Notes: generated from the letters alone by a model not told the origin. 64,000 bases of DNA from Nesterenkonia ebinurensis (GCF_008711175.1 NZ_VWNF01000047.1:149048-213047), one strand, 5' to 3'; shown: positions 17,916 through 26,697, counted from the stretch's first letter. Numbers and translations: made by a program.

Positions 17916-18323
17916 CTAGGAGCGGGACTGCTGGGCAGAGTGCGGGTCAGCGGCGGGCTCGGCGTCCACGGCTGTCTCAGGATCAGCAGCCGGGCCGAAA
18001 CGGGCTTCGGCCGCGGCAGTGCGCGCATGCTGCTGGGCCTCAGAGATGCTCGCCGGGGTGATCTCACCGGGGAACTCAGGCTCCTCCTCGGCCAGCTCGG
18101 CCTCCACCTGACTGCGGTACTTCATCTTCCGGGCCCGCTTAGCCATATCCCGGACCACAAAGATCAGCAGCACAACCACCAGCAGGGTGAACAGGAAGCC
18201 CTCGATGCCGGGAGAGATCTGCTCCTCGGTGAGCCCATCGCGCAGGTCCGGGGTCTCACCGCCGCCGCCGCCGGGCCACCACTGGGTGCCGGCGGAGATC
18301 AGCGCATCGAAGGAAAGAGCCAC
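17916..18323 (-). CDS. Single-pass membrane protein downstream of mca
   Basis: A 135-residue protein. A short N-terminal region with GGGGGE is followed by one strong hydrophobic segment (IEGFLFTLLVVVLLIFVV, around residues 42-60), a basic stretch (RDMAKRARKMKYR) and an acidic, alanine-rich tail. The position resembles the small conserved membrane protein next to mca in mycobacteria (the Rv1083 position), and the hydrophobic segment plus basic flank would fit. The tail may be cytoplasmic. Function is unknown; a link to mycothiol metabolism is only by neighbourhood. Confidence 0.7.
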   Translation of the reverse strand: MALSFDALISAGTQWWPGGGGGETPDLRDGLTEEQISPGIEGFLFTLLVVVLLIFVVRDMAKRARKMKYRSQVEAELAEEEPEFPGEITPASISEAQQHARTAAAEARFGPAADPETAVDAEPAADPHSAQQSRS

Positions 18324-18413
18324 AGACCCAGTCTACTCGCTTTGCGCGGTGCTATGCGGGGCCCTCTGAGGCAGGGGACCGACACCTGATATCTGGGTCC
18401 CACTCAAACGCAT

Positions 18414-18503
18414 TGCGTCTGTGTGGGCCATGTCAGGCAGGGAGAGAAGCCGCGCCAGAAAGCCCAGCGACCGAGCCGAACACCGAACCAGTGCCTGCGC
18501 AGC
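18414..18503. repeat. Stop-codon-adjacent inverted-repeat element, divergent copy
   Basis: This stretch begins GCGTCTGTGTGGG and ends at CTGCGCAGC, directly touching the mca stop codon at 18504. It has the family core AGCGACCGA preceded by GGCAGGGAG, as in the copies at 27725, 33323 and 45167. The terminal pairing is weaker than in the other copies, so I rate membership as likely but not certain. Confidence 0.5.
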
Positions 18504-19502
18504 TCAGCGCAGCCCGCTGAAGAGATCGTACTCGGGGAAGGCCGTCTCAACCTTGGAGTCCACCAGCACGAAGTCGTCATAGGGCCAGACCTCGCGCAGG
18601 AAGTCATTGGGGGTGGCGAAGAAGAATCCTTCCGGCTCCACCTGGGTGCGGTGGGCGCGCAGTGCGGCGTCGCGGGCCTCCAGATAGTCACCCACCGGCA
18701 CCTGAGTGGTGACCTCGTGGGTAGTCAGCCAGTCCGGACGGTCGCCCTCCTCCCAACGAACCAGCCGCTCCTCATAGGGAGATTCGATGCCAGCCTCCAC
18801 CAGCGCCCAGTGCAGGGCGCGCAGCCGCCCGGGATTGAAGGCGCGGTCGTAGTAGAGCTTCTGGGGTGCCCAAGGCTCACCGCAGCCCGGGTAACGCTCC
18901 AGGTCGCCAGCGGCGTGGTAGGCCTCCACCGCGATCCGGTGGCTCATAATGTGGTCGGGATGCGGGTAACCGCCGGATTCGTCGTAGCAGGTAACCACAT
19001 GCGGCCGGAGCCTGCGGATCAGCCGTACCAGGGGCGCTGTGGCCTGCTCCAGCGGCAGGGTGGCGAAGGACCCGAACGGCAGCGGGGGCATGGGGTCGCC
19101 CTCCGGCAGCCCGGAGTCACAGAACCCCAGCCACACATGTTCAATACCCAGTGCCTGCGCCGCCTCAGCCATCTCCACCCGGCGCACCCCGGGGAGGTCC
19201 CGGTGGCACTGCTGGATCTCTCCGGCCGCGGGATTCAGCAGGCTGCCCTCCTCGCCCCCGGTGGCGGTGGCCACCATGACCTGGGCGCCGGCCTCCACAT
19301 AGGCGGCCATCATCGCCGCCCCCTTGGAGGACTCGTCATCAGGGTGGGCGTGCACCGCCAGCAGCCGCAGCCCTGCGGAGTCCGGCACCCGGCCGGGCAC
19401 CTGGGGCGCCTGCCGGGCCAGCTCAGCGGTGGCGGCATCGTGCTGGGAGCCTCCGGCCGGAACGGAGACGGCATCGTTGTGCGGCAGCGTGGTCTCTGAC
19501 AT
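18504..19502 (-). CDS. mca: Mycothiol S-conjugate amidase
   Basis: A 332-residue zinc-dependent LmbE/PIG-L deacetylase family protein. The metal-binding motifs AHPDDE (near residue 52) and YPHPDHI are visible. The long C-terminal part, with the FFATPNDF region, matches Mca rather than the shorter MshB. Mca hydrolyses mycothiol S-conjugates, releasing a mercapturic acid for export and GlcN-Ins for re-use, so it is a detoxification enzyme of actinobacteria. It is divergent from the DUF4307 gene with only about 20 bases between starts. ATG 19502 is chosen over GTG 19508. The order mca/DUF4307/greA matches mycobacteria. Confidence 0.9.
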   Translation of the reverse strand: MSETTLPHNDAVSVPAGGSQHDAATAELARQAPQVPGRVPDSAGLRLLAVHAHPDDESSKGAAMMAAYVEAGAQVMVATATGGEEGSLLNPAAGEIQQCHRDLPGVRRVEMAEAAQALGIEHVWLGFCDSGLPEGDPMPPLPFGSFATLPLEQATAPLVRLIRRLRPHVVTCYDESGGYPHPDHIMSHRIAVEAYHAAGDLERYPGCGEPWAPQKLYYDRAFNPGRLRALHWALVEAGIESPYEERLVRWEEGDRPDWLTTHEVTTQVPVGDYLEARDAALRAHRTQVEPEGFFFATPNDFLREVWPYDDFVLVDSKVETAFPEYDLFSGLR

Positions 19503-19523
19503 GAACACCTAGAATAGTGCTTT

Positions 19524-19961
19524 GTGAGCCTCTCCGATTCCACCGGTCACACTGGGACCTCTGACCTTGCTACCCGATACGGCGCTGGCCGGGGCAAGAT
19601 GTCCCCTGCGGTGCAGAGACTGCTGGTGATCGGCGCCCTGGCGGTGGCTGTGGCGACCACGGTGTGGTTCACCATCAGCATGAACGTGGGGCGCCTGGAA
19701 TACCAGGAGGTGGGCTACACGATCGAGTCCGACACCCGCGCCAGCGTGGACTTCGAGGTGACCAAGGACTTCGAGGCCACCGCCCAGTGCATGCTGCATG
19801 TGCTGGACGACTCCTATGCGATTGTCGGCGCCCGCATTGTGACTCTTGGCCCGCATGAAGGCAGCTCTGAGGCTGACCGCAGCCAGTACTACAGCTCTCA
19901 GCTGCGCACCGAGTACCGGGGTGTCACCGGGATCGTGGACTCCTGCTGGTTGGTTGACTAG
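19524..19961 (+). CDS. DUF4307 membrane protein
   Basis: A 145-residue protein starting at GTG. One transmembrane segment (LLVIGALAVAVATTVWFTI, around residues 32-50) is followed by an extracytoplasmic domain with SVDFEVTKDFEATAQCMLHVLD and a second cysteine in DSCWLVD. This matches the DUF4307 family, typified by Rv1081c, which also lies between mca and greA. The two outside cysteines could form a disulphide. No function is known. It shares a very short divergent promoter region with mca. Confidence 0.8.
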   Translation: MSLSDSTGHTGTSDLATRYGAGRGKMSPAVQRLLVIGALAVAVATTVWFTISMNVGRLEYQEVGYTIESDTRASVDFEVTKDFEATAQCMLHVLDDSYAIVGARIVTLGPHEGSSEADRSQYYSSQLRTEYRGVTGIVDSCWLVD

Positions 19962-20043
19962 AAAGTACGACGACGACGCCTGCTCAACTGCCTGCCCGGG
20001 CACCTGCCTGCTGTTCACAATGGGCGCAATACTGCTTGGACCG

Positions 20044-20072
20044 TTGAGATTCCGGGCCAGCAGGCCTAGTAT
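20044..20072 (+). promoter_or_regulatory. Promoter of greA
   Basis: TTGAGA at 20044-20049 and TAGTAT at 20067-20072 are separated by exactly 17 bases, a good housekeeping sigma-factor promoter. Transcription would start near 20080, about 70 bases before the greA GTG, giving a leader that contains the hairpin at 20090-20114. Confidence 0.65.
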
Positions 20073-20089
20073 GTTTCAACATGCAACTA

Positions 20090-20114
20090 CCCCGCCAGGG
20101 ATACCCCGGCGGGG
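20090..20114 (+). promoter_or_regulatory. Strong stem-loop in the greA leader
   Basis: CCCCGCC at 20090-20096 pairs with GGCGGGG at 20108-20114. Inside it GGG pairs with CCC around an ATA loop, with a single A-C mismatch between the helices. It is followed by TCTGTATTT, which is moderately U-rich in RNA. It may be a terminator-like attenuator or the end of the DUF4307 transcript. It lies between the predicted promoter and the greA ribosome-binding site. Confidence 0.6.
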
Positions 20115-20148
20115 TCTGTATTTAGAGAAGGCCCTAGGAGAATCTGTC

Positions 20149-20652
20149 GTGGCGACTAACACCCCCGAAGCTGAAGAGACTGGCCAGTGGCTCTCACAGG
20201 AGGCCTATGACCGCCTCTCTGCGGAGCTGGAGCAGCTCAAGGGCCCCGGCCGGCAGGAAGTGGTTGACCGGATCGCCTCTGCCCGGGAGGAAGGCGATCT
20301 GAAGGAGAACGGCGGGTACCACGCCGCCAAGGAGGAGCAGGGCAAGATCGAGGCGCGGATCGCCTATCTCTCACACCTGCTGGAAAACGCCAATGTGGGC
20401 GGTACTCCCCCCGACGACGGGGTGGTGGAGCCTGGCATGCTGGTCAAAGCTAAGGTGGCTGGCCGGGAGATGGAGTTCATCTTCGGCAACCGGGAGATCG
20501 CCGGGGACACCGATCTGGCTGTCTACTCCGATGCCTCCCCCATGGGTGAGGCGATCGGCGGCGCCAAGGAAGGCGATAAGGTCAGCTACACCGCCCCCAA
20601 CGGCAGTGAGATCGAAGTCGAAATCCTCTCCGCACAGCCATACACCGGATAA
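20149..20652 (+). CDS. greA: Transcription elongation factor GreA
   Basis: A 167-residue protein. The GTG start at 20149 is supported by AGGAG at 20136-20140. The N-terminal coiled coil has ARAEEGDLKENGGYHAAKEEQG-like sequence (REEGDLKENGGYHAAKEEQG), the GreA signature with the acidic tip residues. The C-terminal domain includes GEAIGGAKEGDKVSYTAPNG. It rescues backtracked RNA polymerase by stimulating transcript cleavage. Its own promoter and a leader hairpin precede it. Confidence 0.95.
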   Translation: MATNTPEAEETGQWLSQEAYDRLSAELEQLKGPGRQEVVDRIASAREEGDLKENGGYHAAKEEQGKIEARIAYLSHLLENANVGGTPPDDGVVEPGMLVKAKVAGREMEFIFGNREIAGDTDLAVYSDASPMGEAIGGAKEGDKVSYTAPNGSEIEVEILSAQPYTG

Positions 20653-20779
20653 AACTCAGCTGGGAGCGAAGCAGGAGCCCTGACCTGACCTCAGGACCCC
20701 GTCCAAACGCCCTGCGGTTGGGCAGACCACCTCAGCAAGCAGCGCCTTCAGCGCGAACGGCGCAGCCGCCGGGACAAAC
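20653..20779. other. Convergent intergenic region between greA and ilvA
   Basis: The short region between two convergent genes should hold terminators. CCTGA...TCAGG around 20684-20702 could form a small stem, and CAAACGC..TGCGG near 20704-20719 weakly resembles the left end of the repeat at 18414. No convincing intrinsic terminator with a T-run is visible. Confidence 0.3.
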
Positions 20780-22051
20780 TCAGTTCATGACCAAAGGCTC
20801 GTAGCCCTCGGCGCGCAGAGAGTTGAGCACCAGGGCGGAGTGCTCAGTGCCCTTGGTCTCCATGTTGATCACGATGGAGACATCGCCCATGGAGAGCTCC
20901 CCGCCGATCCGTGAGTGATCCACGCCGATGACATTGGCGTCGGTATCGGCGATGATCCGCGAGATGATGGCCAGTTCCCCGGGCCGGTCCTTAAGCATGA
21001 GCTTCACGGTGAGGAAGCGATCGGCAGCCGAAAGTCCGTGCTGGATCACCCGGAGCATGAGCATGGGGTCGATATTTCCCCCGGAGAGCACAGCCACCAC
21101 GCTCTCAGGCCGGATGCCCAGTGTCTCAAGCTTGCCCTCCATCAGAGCGGCCACACCCACCGCTCCGGCCGGCTCGACCACCAGCTTGGAGCGTTCCAGC
21201 AGGAAGATCAGCGCTTTGGCGATGGCATCCTCACTGACGGTGACCACTTCATCGACCAGCTCTTTGATGATCTCGAAGGGGATCTCACCGGGCCGGCCCA
21301 CGGCGATGCCGTCAGCAATGGTGCGCACCACCTGCAAGGGCACCAGCGCGTCTGCGGCCAAGGAGGGCGGATAGGCGGCGGCGTTTTCAGCCTGCACACC
21401 GACCAGCTTGATCTCGCGCCCCTGTCGGGCGGCCTCCTGCTTGAGCGCCACAGCTGAGCCGGCCAGCAGGCCACCGCCGCCGATACCCATAATCACCGTG
21501 TCTACATCGGGCTGCTGTTCGAGGATCTCCAGGCCGATGGTTCCCTGGCCGGCCACCACATCGGTGTGGTTGAACGGGTGGATGAACACCGCACCGGACT
21601 CATCCGAGAATTTCTGGGCCGCAGCCAGGGCCTCATCCACATTGGAGCCGTGCAGCACCACCTCAGCGCCGTGGTCCCGAGTAGCAGCCAGCTTGGGCAG
21701 CGCCACACCCCGGGGCATGTAGATAGTGGCCTTCACGCCGAGTTTCTTGGCCGCCAGCGCCACACCCTGGGCGTGATTGCCGGCGGAGGCCGCCACCACT
21801 CCGCGGGCTTTCTCCTCCTCGGTGAGCCGGGCCATGCGCACATAGGCACCACGTACTTTGAAAGAGCCGGCCCGCTGCAGGTTCTCGGCTTTGAGATGGA
21901 CCGTGGCCCCCAGCATCCGGCCCAGCGCCCGGGAGTGTTCCATCGGAGTATCGACGATCACCCCTTCGAGCAGTTCACGAGCAGAGCGCAAATCCTCCAG
22001 CTGGACGCTGAGCTGGCGGCCCGGGCGGACATCGGCGGCAGCATCAGTCAT
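20780..22051 (-). CDS. ilvA: Threonine ammonia-lyase (threonine dehydratase)
   Basis: A 423-residue PLP enzyme of the serine/threonine dehydratase family. The PLP lysine is K65 in GSFKVRG, the phosphate-binding glycine loop is GIGGGGLLAG, and a C-terminal ACT domain covers about residues 340-423 (LKDRPGELAIISRIIAD). It deaminates threonine to 2-oxobutanoate, the first step to isoleucine, or acts in catabolism. The length and single ACT domain resemble the shorter catabolic/IlvA-like forms common in actinobacteria, and the ACT domain suggests allosteric control. Its start overlaps the stop of the AI-2E transporter gene by 4 bases. Confidence 0.92.
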   Translation of the reverse strand: MTDAAADVRPGRQLSVQLEDLRSARELLEGVIVDTPMEHSRALGRMLGATVHLKAENLQRAGSFKVRGAYVRMARLTEEEKARGVVAASAGNHAQGVALAAKKLGVKATIYMPRGVALPKLAATRDHGAEVVLHGSNVDEALAAAQKFSDESGAVFIHPFNHTDVVAGQGTIGLEILEQQPDVDTVIMGIGGGGLLAGSAVALKQEAARQGREIKLVGVQAENAAAYPPSLAADALVPLQVVRTIADGIAVGRPGEIPFEIIKELVDEVVTVSEDAIAKALIFLLERSKLVVEPAGAVGVAALMEGKLETLGIRPESVVAVLSGGNIDPMLMLRVIQHGLSAADRFLTVKLMLKDRPGELAIISRIIADTDANVIGVDHSRIGGELSMGDVSIVINMETKGTEHSALVLNSLRAEGYEPLVMN

Positions 22052-23544
22052 CGTCTGCGGGGCTCCTCCTGCTCCGGGGCTTCAGGACTCGCAGCGGATT
22101 CTGTGCGGTCCTCGGCGGCGGGCACCGGAGCAGCCGCCAGCTCAGGCTCATCGGCGTCGTCGTGATCAGTGCTCTTGCTGCGCCCGAAGCCGTGCTTACC
22201 CGGATCCAGGCCGGGGATGGTGTCGAAGATGCGCTCCTTGAGGGTGCGCAGGCTGGCCTGCTCCTCGGCCTCGATGATCTCACGCTGGGCAGCTCGGCGC
22301 AGGGCCTCCTCCTTCAGTGCGCTCTCCATCTCAAGGGCCTCGGAGTCCCCGCGCCACTCCTCCTTATTCAGGTACTCAATGGCTCGTTTGATGAAGGCCA
22401 GCACCGGCACTGCGAACAATGCTCCGATGATGCCCAGCAGGGTGGTGCCTGCGGTCACTGCGAGCACCACGGCGAGCGGGTGGAGCTTGACGGCCTTGCC
22501 CATGATGATCGGCTGGAGCACGTTGGACTCCAGCTGCTGGACGGCGATGACCACCGCGAGCATCCAGAACGCGGTGATGAAGTCATGGGCCACCCAGGCC
22601 AGCAGCACAGCGACTGCGCCGGTGACCACCGCACCGACGACTGGGATGAATCCGCCGAAGAACACCAGCACTGCGATGGGCAGAGCCAGCGGGACGTCCA
22701 GGATCACCGCGCCGATGTAGATGCCGACGGCGTCCACAAAGGCCACAAACACCTGGACCCGCATGAAGGTGCCCACTGACTTCCAGCCGCGGCGGCCGGC
22801 GCCGTGGATGGCGGGGCGGTGCTTGGCGGGGGCGAAGAGCACCAGGGAGTTCCAGATGGTCCGCCCGTCGGAGAGGAAGAAGATCAAGGTGAACAGCACC
22901 AGCACGGCACCTACGCCGAAGTTGGTGGCCGCGGAGCCGAAAGCCCCGGCTGAGGACATGATGGTGTCCTGGTTGTCCTGGACCCAGGCGATCAATTCGT
23001 CGATGGCCTGGTTGAACTCATCGGCGGAGACCTCGATGCCGAAGTCCTGGAGGGTCTGGTCGGCCCAGTCGATGAGCTCGTAGATACCGGTCTCAATCTG
23101 CTCAGCCATTTCGGCGAAGCCTTCGACGATCACATTGCCGACCTGGACCAGGATGGCCGTCACCGCGCCGAGGAAGACCACAATGGTGGTCATGGCCGCC
23201 AGGATCCGCGGGAATTTGATCTTGACGAAGACATTGTGCAGCGGCTTCAGCAGAGTGGAGAGCAGCCCGGCGATCAGCAGCGGGATCAGCAGCAGCATCA
23301 CATGGCCGAGCAGCCAGATGGCTACACCGGCTGCGATGAGGATGATGATGATCCGCCATGACCATTCGGCCGCGATCCGCACTCCCCAGGGGATGTCCTC
23401 GCGCATACGCTGTTCGTCGGCCTCTTTGGAGGGAGCCAGGGCGCCCTCGCTGACTGGAGGAACGGACTCCTCGGCAGGCGGCTGGGCGGCAGCGTAGGTG
23501 GTAGTGGATTCGCCGGTGCTCTCCGGCGCAGAACCAGTGCTCAT
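22048..23544 (-). CDS. AI-2E family transporter (PerM/UPF0118)
   Basis: A 498-residue membrane protein with about eight hydrophobic segments. The conserved AI-2E family core is visible in FGGFIPVVGAVVTG and in the segment around ESNVLQPIIMGKAVKLHPLAV. The N-terminal 45 residues and the C-terminal 80 residues are polar and probably cytoplasmic. Members include TqsA and a sodium/proton antiporter, so the name does not prove quorum-signal transport. It is coupled to ilvA through an ATGA overlap. Confidence 0.85.
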   Translation of the reverse strand: MSTGSAPESTGESTTTYAAAQPPAEESVPPVSEGALAPSKEADEQRMREDIPWGVRIAAEWSWRIIIILIAAGVAIWLLGHVMLLLIPLLIAGLLSTLLKPLHNVFVKIKFPRILAAMTTIVVFLGAVTAILVQVGNVIVEGFAEMAEQIETGIYELIDWADQTLQDFGIEVSADEFNQAIDELIAWVQDNQDTIMSSAGAFGSAATNFGVGAVLVLFTLIFFLSDGRTIWNSLVLFAPAKHRPAIHGAGRRGWKSVGTFMRVQVFVAFVDAVGIYIGAVILDVPLALPIAVLVFFGGFIPVVGAVVTGAVAVLLAWVAHDFITAFWMLAVVIAVQQLESNVLQPIIMGKAVKLHPLAVVLAVTAGTTLLGIIGALFAVPVLAFIKRAIEYLNKEEWRGDSEALEMESALKEEALRRAAQREIIEAEEQASLRTLKERIFDTIPGLDPGKHGFGRSKSTDHDDADEPELAAAPVPAAEDRTESAASPEAPEQEEPRRR

Positions 23545-23582
23545 AGGCCCTATCTTGTCACGGTTGAGGCAGCAAATACGTC

Positions 23583-23617
23583 AGAAGCGGTCCGCCGGAG
23601 ACCGGCGGACCGCTTCT
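23583..23617 (-). terminator. Hairpin downstream of the Bax-inhibitor-like gene
   Basis: A 16-bp perfect stem (arms 23583-23598 and 23602-23617, loop 3 bases) of alternating GAAGCGG and CCGCCGG sequence lies 14 bases after the stop of the gene at 23632. The following T-run is poor, so it would be a non-canonical, GC-rich actinobacterial terminator. It also lies upstream of the AI-2E transporter start. Confidence 0.65.
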
Positions 23618-23631
23618 TTGCGCAGAAAGGA

Positions 23632-24537
23632 TCAATCCGCCATAGAGCGGACAATCGCGATAATGCGGAGGATCTCGATGTAGAGCCAGACCAGGGAAAC
23701 AGTCAGGCCGAAGGCTGCTGCCCAGCCGAACTTCTGCTCCACACCTGCCTTGACGCCCTCGTCGATGTTGGTGAAGTCAAGCACCAGGGAGTAGGTAGCC
23801 AGCAGGATGGCGAAGGCGCCGATGGCGATGCCGATCCAGGGGCTAAACTCGGTGCGCAGACCGAACATGGAGCTGGTGCCGCCGAAGAGCATCAGCCCGA
23901 AGTTGAACAGTGCGAAGATCAGGTAGGCGCCCAGAGCGATCATGAACATCTTGTTCAGCTTGGGAGTGGCGCGGATCTTGCCGGATTTGAAGGCCACCAG
24001 CACGCAGCCGAAGACGATCAGCGTGGCGGCCACAGCCTGGAAGGCGATGCCGGGGAACTGCAGCTCCAGCACCCAGGTGATCGCACCCAGGAAGAAGCCC
24101 TGGGTGGCGGAGTAGGCCAGGATCAGACCGGGGTTGGGCTCACGCTTGAAAGCGTTGACCAGCCCGAGCACCAGGCCGGCCAGCACGGCGACGATGGCCA
24201 GTCCCATCACCACACCGGGCATCATGGTGGCCAGGGTGACAGCTGCACCGGCACCCAGGAGCACCACGGCGAAGGAAGTCACCGTCTTGCGGATGACGTC
24301 GTCGTAGGTCATCGGGGTGCCCTCGAGGCCAGCGTGAGCAGGCATGTTGTACTGCTGCTGGAGCTGGTCGGGACCGGGCACTCCGTGCTGCTGGGCGTAG
24401 GTCTGCTGGGTCTCTTCACGCACGGTGCCGGCGTTGGAGTCCATGTAGAACCGGCGGCGCTTATCCGCGTTGAACTGGTCAGGCATAGCCCCGGACCGGA
24501 AGACCGGGTTGGACGAGTTGCCGAATTGCATGGCCAT
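23632..24537 (-). CDS. Bax inhibitor-1/YccA family membrane protein
   Basis: About 301 residues from the ATG at 24537 (an upstream in-frame start at 24594 exists but lies before the AGAGAG-type ribosome-binding site). A polar, glutamine-rich N-terminal region of about 85 residues is followed by seven hydrophobic segments. It includes PNPGLILAYSATQGFFLGAI and ends YIEILRIIAIVRSMAD, typical of actinobacterial BI-1-like proteins. Relatives act as pH-gated calcium leak channels. It is probably monocistronic, ending at the hairpin at 23583. Confidence 0.88.
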   Translation of the reverse strand: MAMQFGNSSNPVFRSGAMPDQFNADKRRRFYMDSNAGTVREETQQTYAQQHGVPGPDQLQQQYNMPAHAGLEGTPMTYDDVIRKTVTSFAVVLLGAGAAVTLATMMPGVVMGLAIVAVLAGLVLGLVNAFKREPNPGLILAYSATQGFFLGAITWVLELQFPGIAFQAVAATLIVFGCVLVAFKSGKIRATPKLNKMFMIALGAYLIFALFNFGLMLFGGTSSMFGLRTEFSPWIGIAIGAFAILLATYSLVLDFTNIDEGVKAGVEQKFGWAAAFGLTVSLVWLYIEILRIIAIVRSMAD

Positions 24538-24609
24538 ATGGGTTCCGCTCTCTTTCTGTGGGTTCGTCAGTGACGGCGAATCCGTAGCTTGCACCTAGTC
24601 TAACGGAAT

Positions 24610-25254
24610 TCAGACCTGGTCGATTCCGCGGGCGCTCAGCGCGCGTCCGGTATCCCTGGCCCGCTCCACCGCACCCAACAGCAGCGGTACGGTGCGCGCC
24701 CGCAGACTGCGCTCCAGCCCACGGGCGGCGGCCTGCTGCCCGGCCTGGTGGAACTGGTCGGCCAGGAAGGGGATGGAGCGCAGCATGATCAAGGCTGCCA
24801 GTGCTGCCCTGCCGGGACGAACACCGAAGATCTTCAGCGGGGTCAGCAGCACCCGAAGCACTCCGACCAGTTCTACCGGCTCGGTGGTGAGAATCAGCAG
24901 CTGGGCAGCCAGCAGGGCGGCCAGGATTCGGCTGAGCACCTCAACCGCGGTAAGCGGGTCGTTGAGCAGCATCTGCAGGACGATCAGCACCAGCAGCAGG
25001 AGCCAGAGCCGGCGCAGCAGCGCAAGCAGCATCCGCAGCGGCACCTGGACTGCCAGGGCAGTGAGCAGAACCAGAACGACGCCGCCGGCACTCACCACTG
25101 GTTCCCGGACCACCAGAATCACTGCAGTGAAGACGGCAAGAGCAGCGACCTTCAGTCCTGCCGGGCTGCGGTGCAGGAGCCCGCTTCCCGGGGCGCGGCG
25201 ACCCAGCACCTGCTCCCTGGCACGGAGTCGCCGTGGACGGCGTCGTACTCTCAT
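24610..25254 (-). CDS. bioN: ECF transporter transmembrane component EcfT (BioN-like)
   Basis: From the ATG at 25254 the product has 214 residues with several hydrophobic segments. It ends with the coupling helices typical of EcfT: AALIMLRSIPFLADQFHQ and the Ala-Arg-Gly segment AAARGLERSLRARTVPLL. It links the substrate-binding subunit to the ATPase. The start overlaps the ecfA stop by 4 bases, and the upstream extension of the frame is the shadow of ecfA. The order bioY-ecfA-ecfT indicates a dedicated biotin transporter. Confidence 0.88.
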   Translation of the reverse strand: MRVRRRPRRLRAREQVLGRRAPGSGLLHRSPAGLKVAALAVFTAVILVVREPVVSAGGVVLVLLTALAVQVPLRMLLALLRRLWLLLLVLIVLQMLLNDPLTAVEVLSRILAALLAAQLLILTTEPVELVGVLRVLLTPLKIFGVRPGRAALAALIMLRSIPFLADQFHQAGQQAAARGLERSLRARTVPLLLGAVERARDTGRALSARGIDQV

Positions 25255-25991
25255 GCTGTGCTGCGACTGCGGTAGGCGGTGATGATCTGCTCCGGCTCTC
25301 CGTCTGCCGCGATTCTGCCGTCCTCGACCAGCAGGGTGCGTTCGGCACCAGCGGCCAGCTCCAGGTCGTGGGTGGCGGTGATGGTGCAAATGCCGTGGGC
25401 GTCCTCGAGTCTGCTGACCATGCTGGTGAACCGTGCTGCATTGGCCAGATCAAGCAGAGTGGTGGGTTCGTCCAGCAGCAGGATCTGGGGCTTGAACACC
25501 AGCACGGTGGCCAGGGCCACCAGCTGCTGCTGACCGGAGGAGAGCTCCTGGGAGCTGCGAGCGGCCAGATCAGCAATGCCCAGTCCGACCAGGCAGTCCT
25601 GGGCGATACGACGGCGCTGGTCAGCGTGACCGATGCTGCGGCGCAGGGAGAGCTCCACATCCTCCAGCGGGGTGGGCATCACCAGCTGAGCGGCCGGGTT
25701 GGAGAAGACGAATCCGGCGCGCTGGCGGACCTGCCGCCCGTGCTCCACGGTGTCCAGCCCATCAGTGGTGACGTAACCCTCGGTGGGTTCGACCAGGCCG
25801 TTGACTAGCTGCAGCAGGGTGGATTTTCCGCCTCCGTTGGGGCCGATCACGCTGATCCGCTGCTCACTGAGATCCAGCTGCGGGACCTCCAGCAGCAGCC
25901 GGCCGGCTGCCAGGACGCGGACGTCCCGGAAGCTGATGGTCTGCGGGGACTCTGTCACGGCAGAAGACTCTATACCGGCGGCTGAGCTCAC
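25251..25991 (-). CDS. bioM: ECF transporter ATPase (BioM-like)
   Basis: A 246-residue ABC ATPase. Walker A is GPNGGGKST, the signature is ELSSGQQQLVALA, Walker B is ILLLDEPT, and the switch histidine is in TATHDLEL. It powers biotin uptake together with bioY and the EcfT component. The GTG start directly follows the bioY stop codon, and the 3' end overlaps the ecfT start, so the operon is tightly coupled. Confidence 0.9.
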   Translation of the reverse strand: MSSAAGIESSAVTESPQTISFRDVRVLAAGRLLLEVPQLDLSEQRISVIGPNGGGKSTLLQLVNGLVEPTEGYVTTDGLDTVEHGRQVRQRAGFVFSNPAAQLVMPTPLEDVELSLRRSIGHADQRRRIAQDCLVGLGIADLAARSSQELSSGQQQLVALATVLVFKPQILLLDEPTTLLDLANAARFTSMVSRLEDAHGICTITATHDLELAAGAERTLLVEDGRIAADGEPEQIITAYRSRSTA

Positions 25992-26627
25992 CTACCGCAC
26001 CAGGATCCAGGGTGCGGCCCGATGGACCAGGGCAGCGGCTGCGGCAGCGGTGAGAGACTTCACCACATCGCCAGGCCAGAAGACGATGTCCATGAAGAAG
26101 GCCTCCTGCAGGCTGACCTGCAGATTGAGGCTCATCCCGAGGATTCCGGCAGGATGGGTGACGAGGATGCTGCCTCCGATCGCGGCAACGAACAGCAGCG
26201 GCACCCACCAGCGCGGCGCCGCCCGGCGCACTACGACCCGAGCGATGAATCCGGTGACCAGTGCGGTGATCGGGAAAGCCAGAAGATAGCCCGCCGAAGG
26301 GCCGGCGAGCACTCCGAAGCCGCCGGCGAATCCGGCGAAGATCGGCAGCCCCAGAAGTCCCAGCACCACATAGAGCCCTGCGGCGGCCAGCCCGCGCCAG
26401 GGACCCAGCGCCAAGCCTGTCAGCGCCACGCCCATGGTCTGCAGAGTGATCGGCACCCCGAAGCTGCCCACCGGGATGGGCGGGGCGAAGGCGAGCACGG
26501 CGATCAGTGCAGCGAAGACTCCGATCAGCGCGATGTCCTGAGCGGAGTTTCCGCCACGGGTGCGGCGCTGCGGGTGCTTGCTCTCGGCTGCGGAGATCAC
26601 AGTGTCAGCGCTCTGCGGCTGCATCAT
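25992..26627 (-). CDS. bioY: Biotin transporter substrate-binding subunit BioY
   Basis: A 211-residue membrane protein of the BioY family. The hallmark stretch PIPVGSFGVPITLQTMGVAL is followed by GGFGVLAGPSAGYLLAFP and the FWPGDVVKSL region. It binds biotin with high affinity. The gene starts with two ATGs, with AGGA 9-12 bases upstream. A 17-bp palindrome 54 bases upstream of the start matches a BioQ-type operator, so the operon is probably repressed when biotin is sufficient. Confidence 0.92.
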   Translation of the reverse strand: MMQPQSADTVISAAESKHPQRRTRGGNSAQDIALIGVFAALIAVLAFAPPIPVGSFGVPITLQTMGVALTGLALGPWRGLAAAGLYVVLGLLGLPIFAGFAGGFGVLAGPSAGYLLAFPITALVTGFIARVVVRRAAPRWWVPLLFVAAIGGSILVTHPAGILGMSLNLQVSLQEAFFMDIVFWPGDVVKSLTAAAAAALVHRAAPWILVR

Positions 26628-26680
26628 GGCTCAAAGTCCTCTCATAGGCCAACTGTGGAATATCCTCAAGCCTAATACTT

Positions 26681-26697
26681 TTTGAACACTGTTCAAA
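26681..26697. promoter_or_regulatory. BioQ-type operator upstream of bioY
   Basis: TTTGAACACTGTTCAAA is a perfect 7-3-7 palindrome containing TGAAC-N3-GTTCA. Published BioQ sites in corynebacteria and mycobacteria have the form TGAAC-N3-GTTAC, very close to this. It lies between the TetR gene and bioY, at the expected promoter position for bioY. Confidence 0.75.

Noticed and set aside
18423..19499. 358-residue plus-strand frame across mca
   Set aside because: It is antisense shadow of mca, which has both zinc-binding motifs in the right order.
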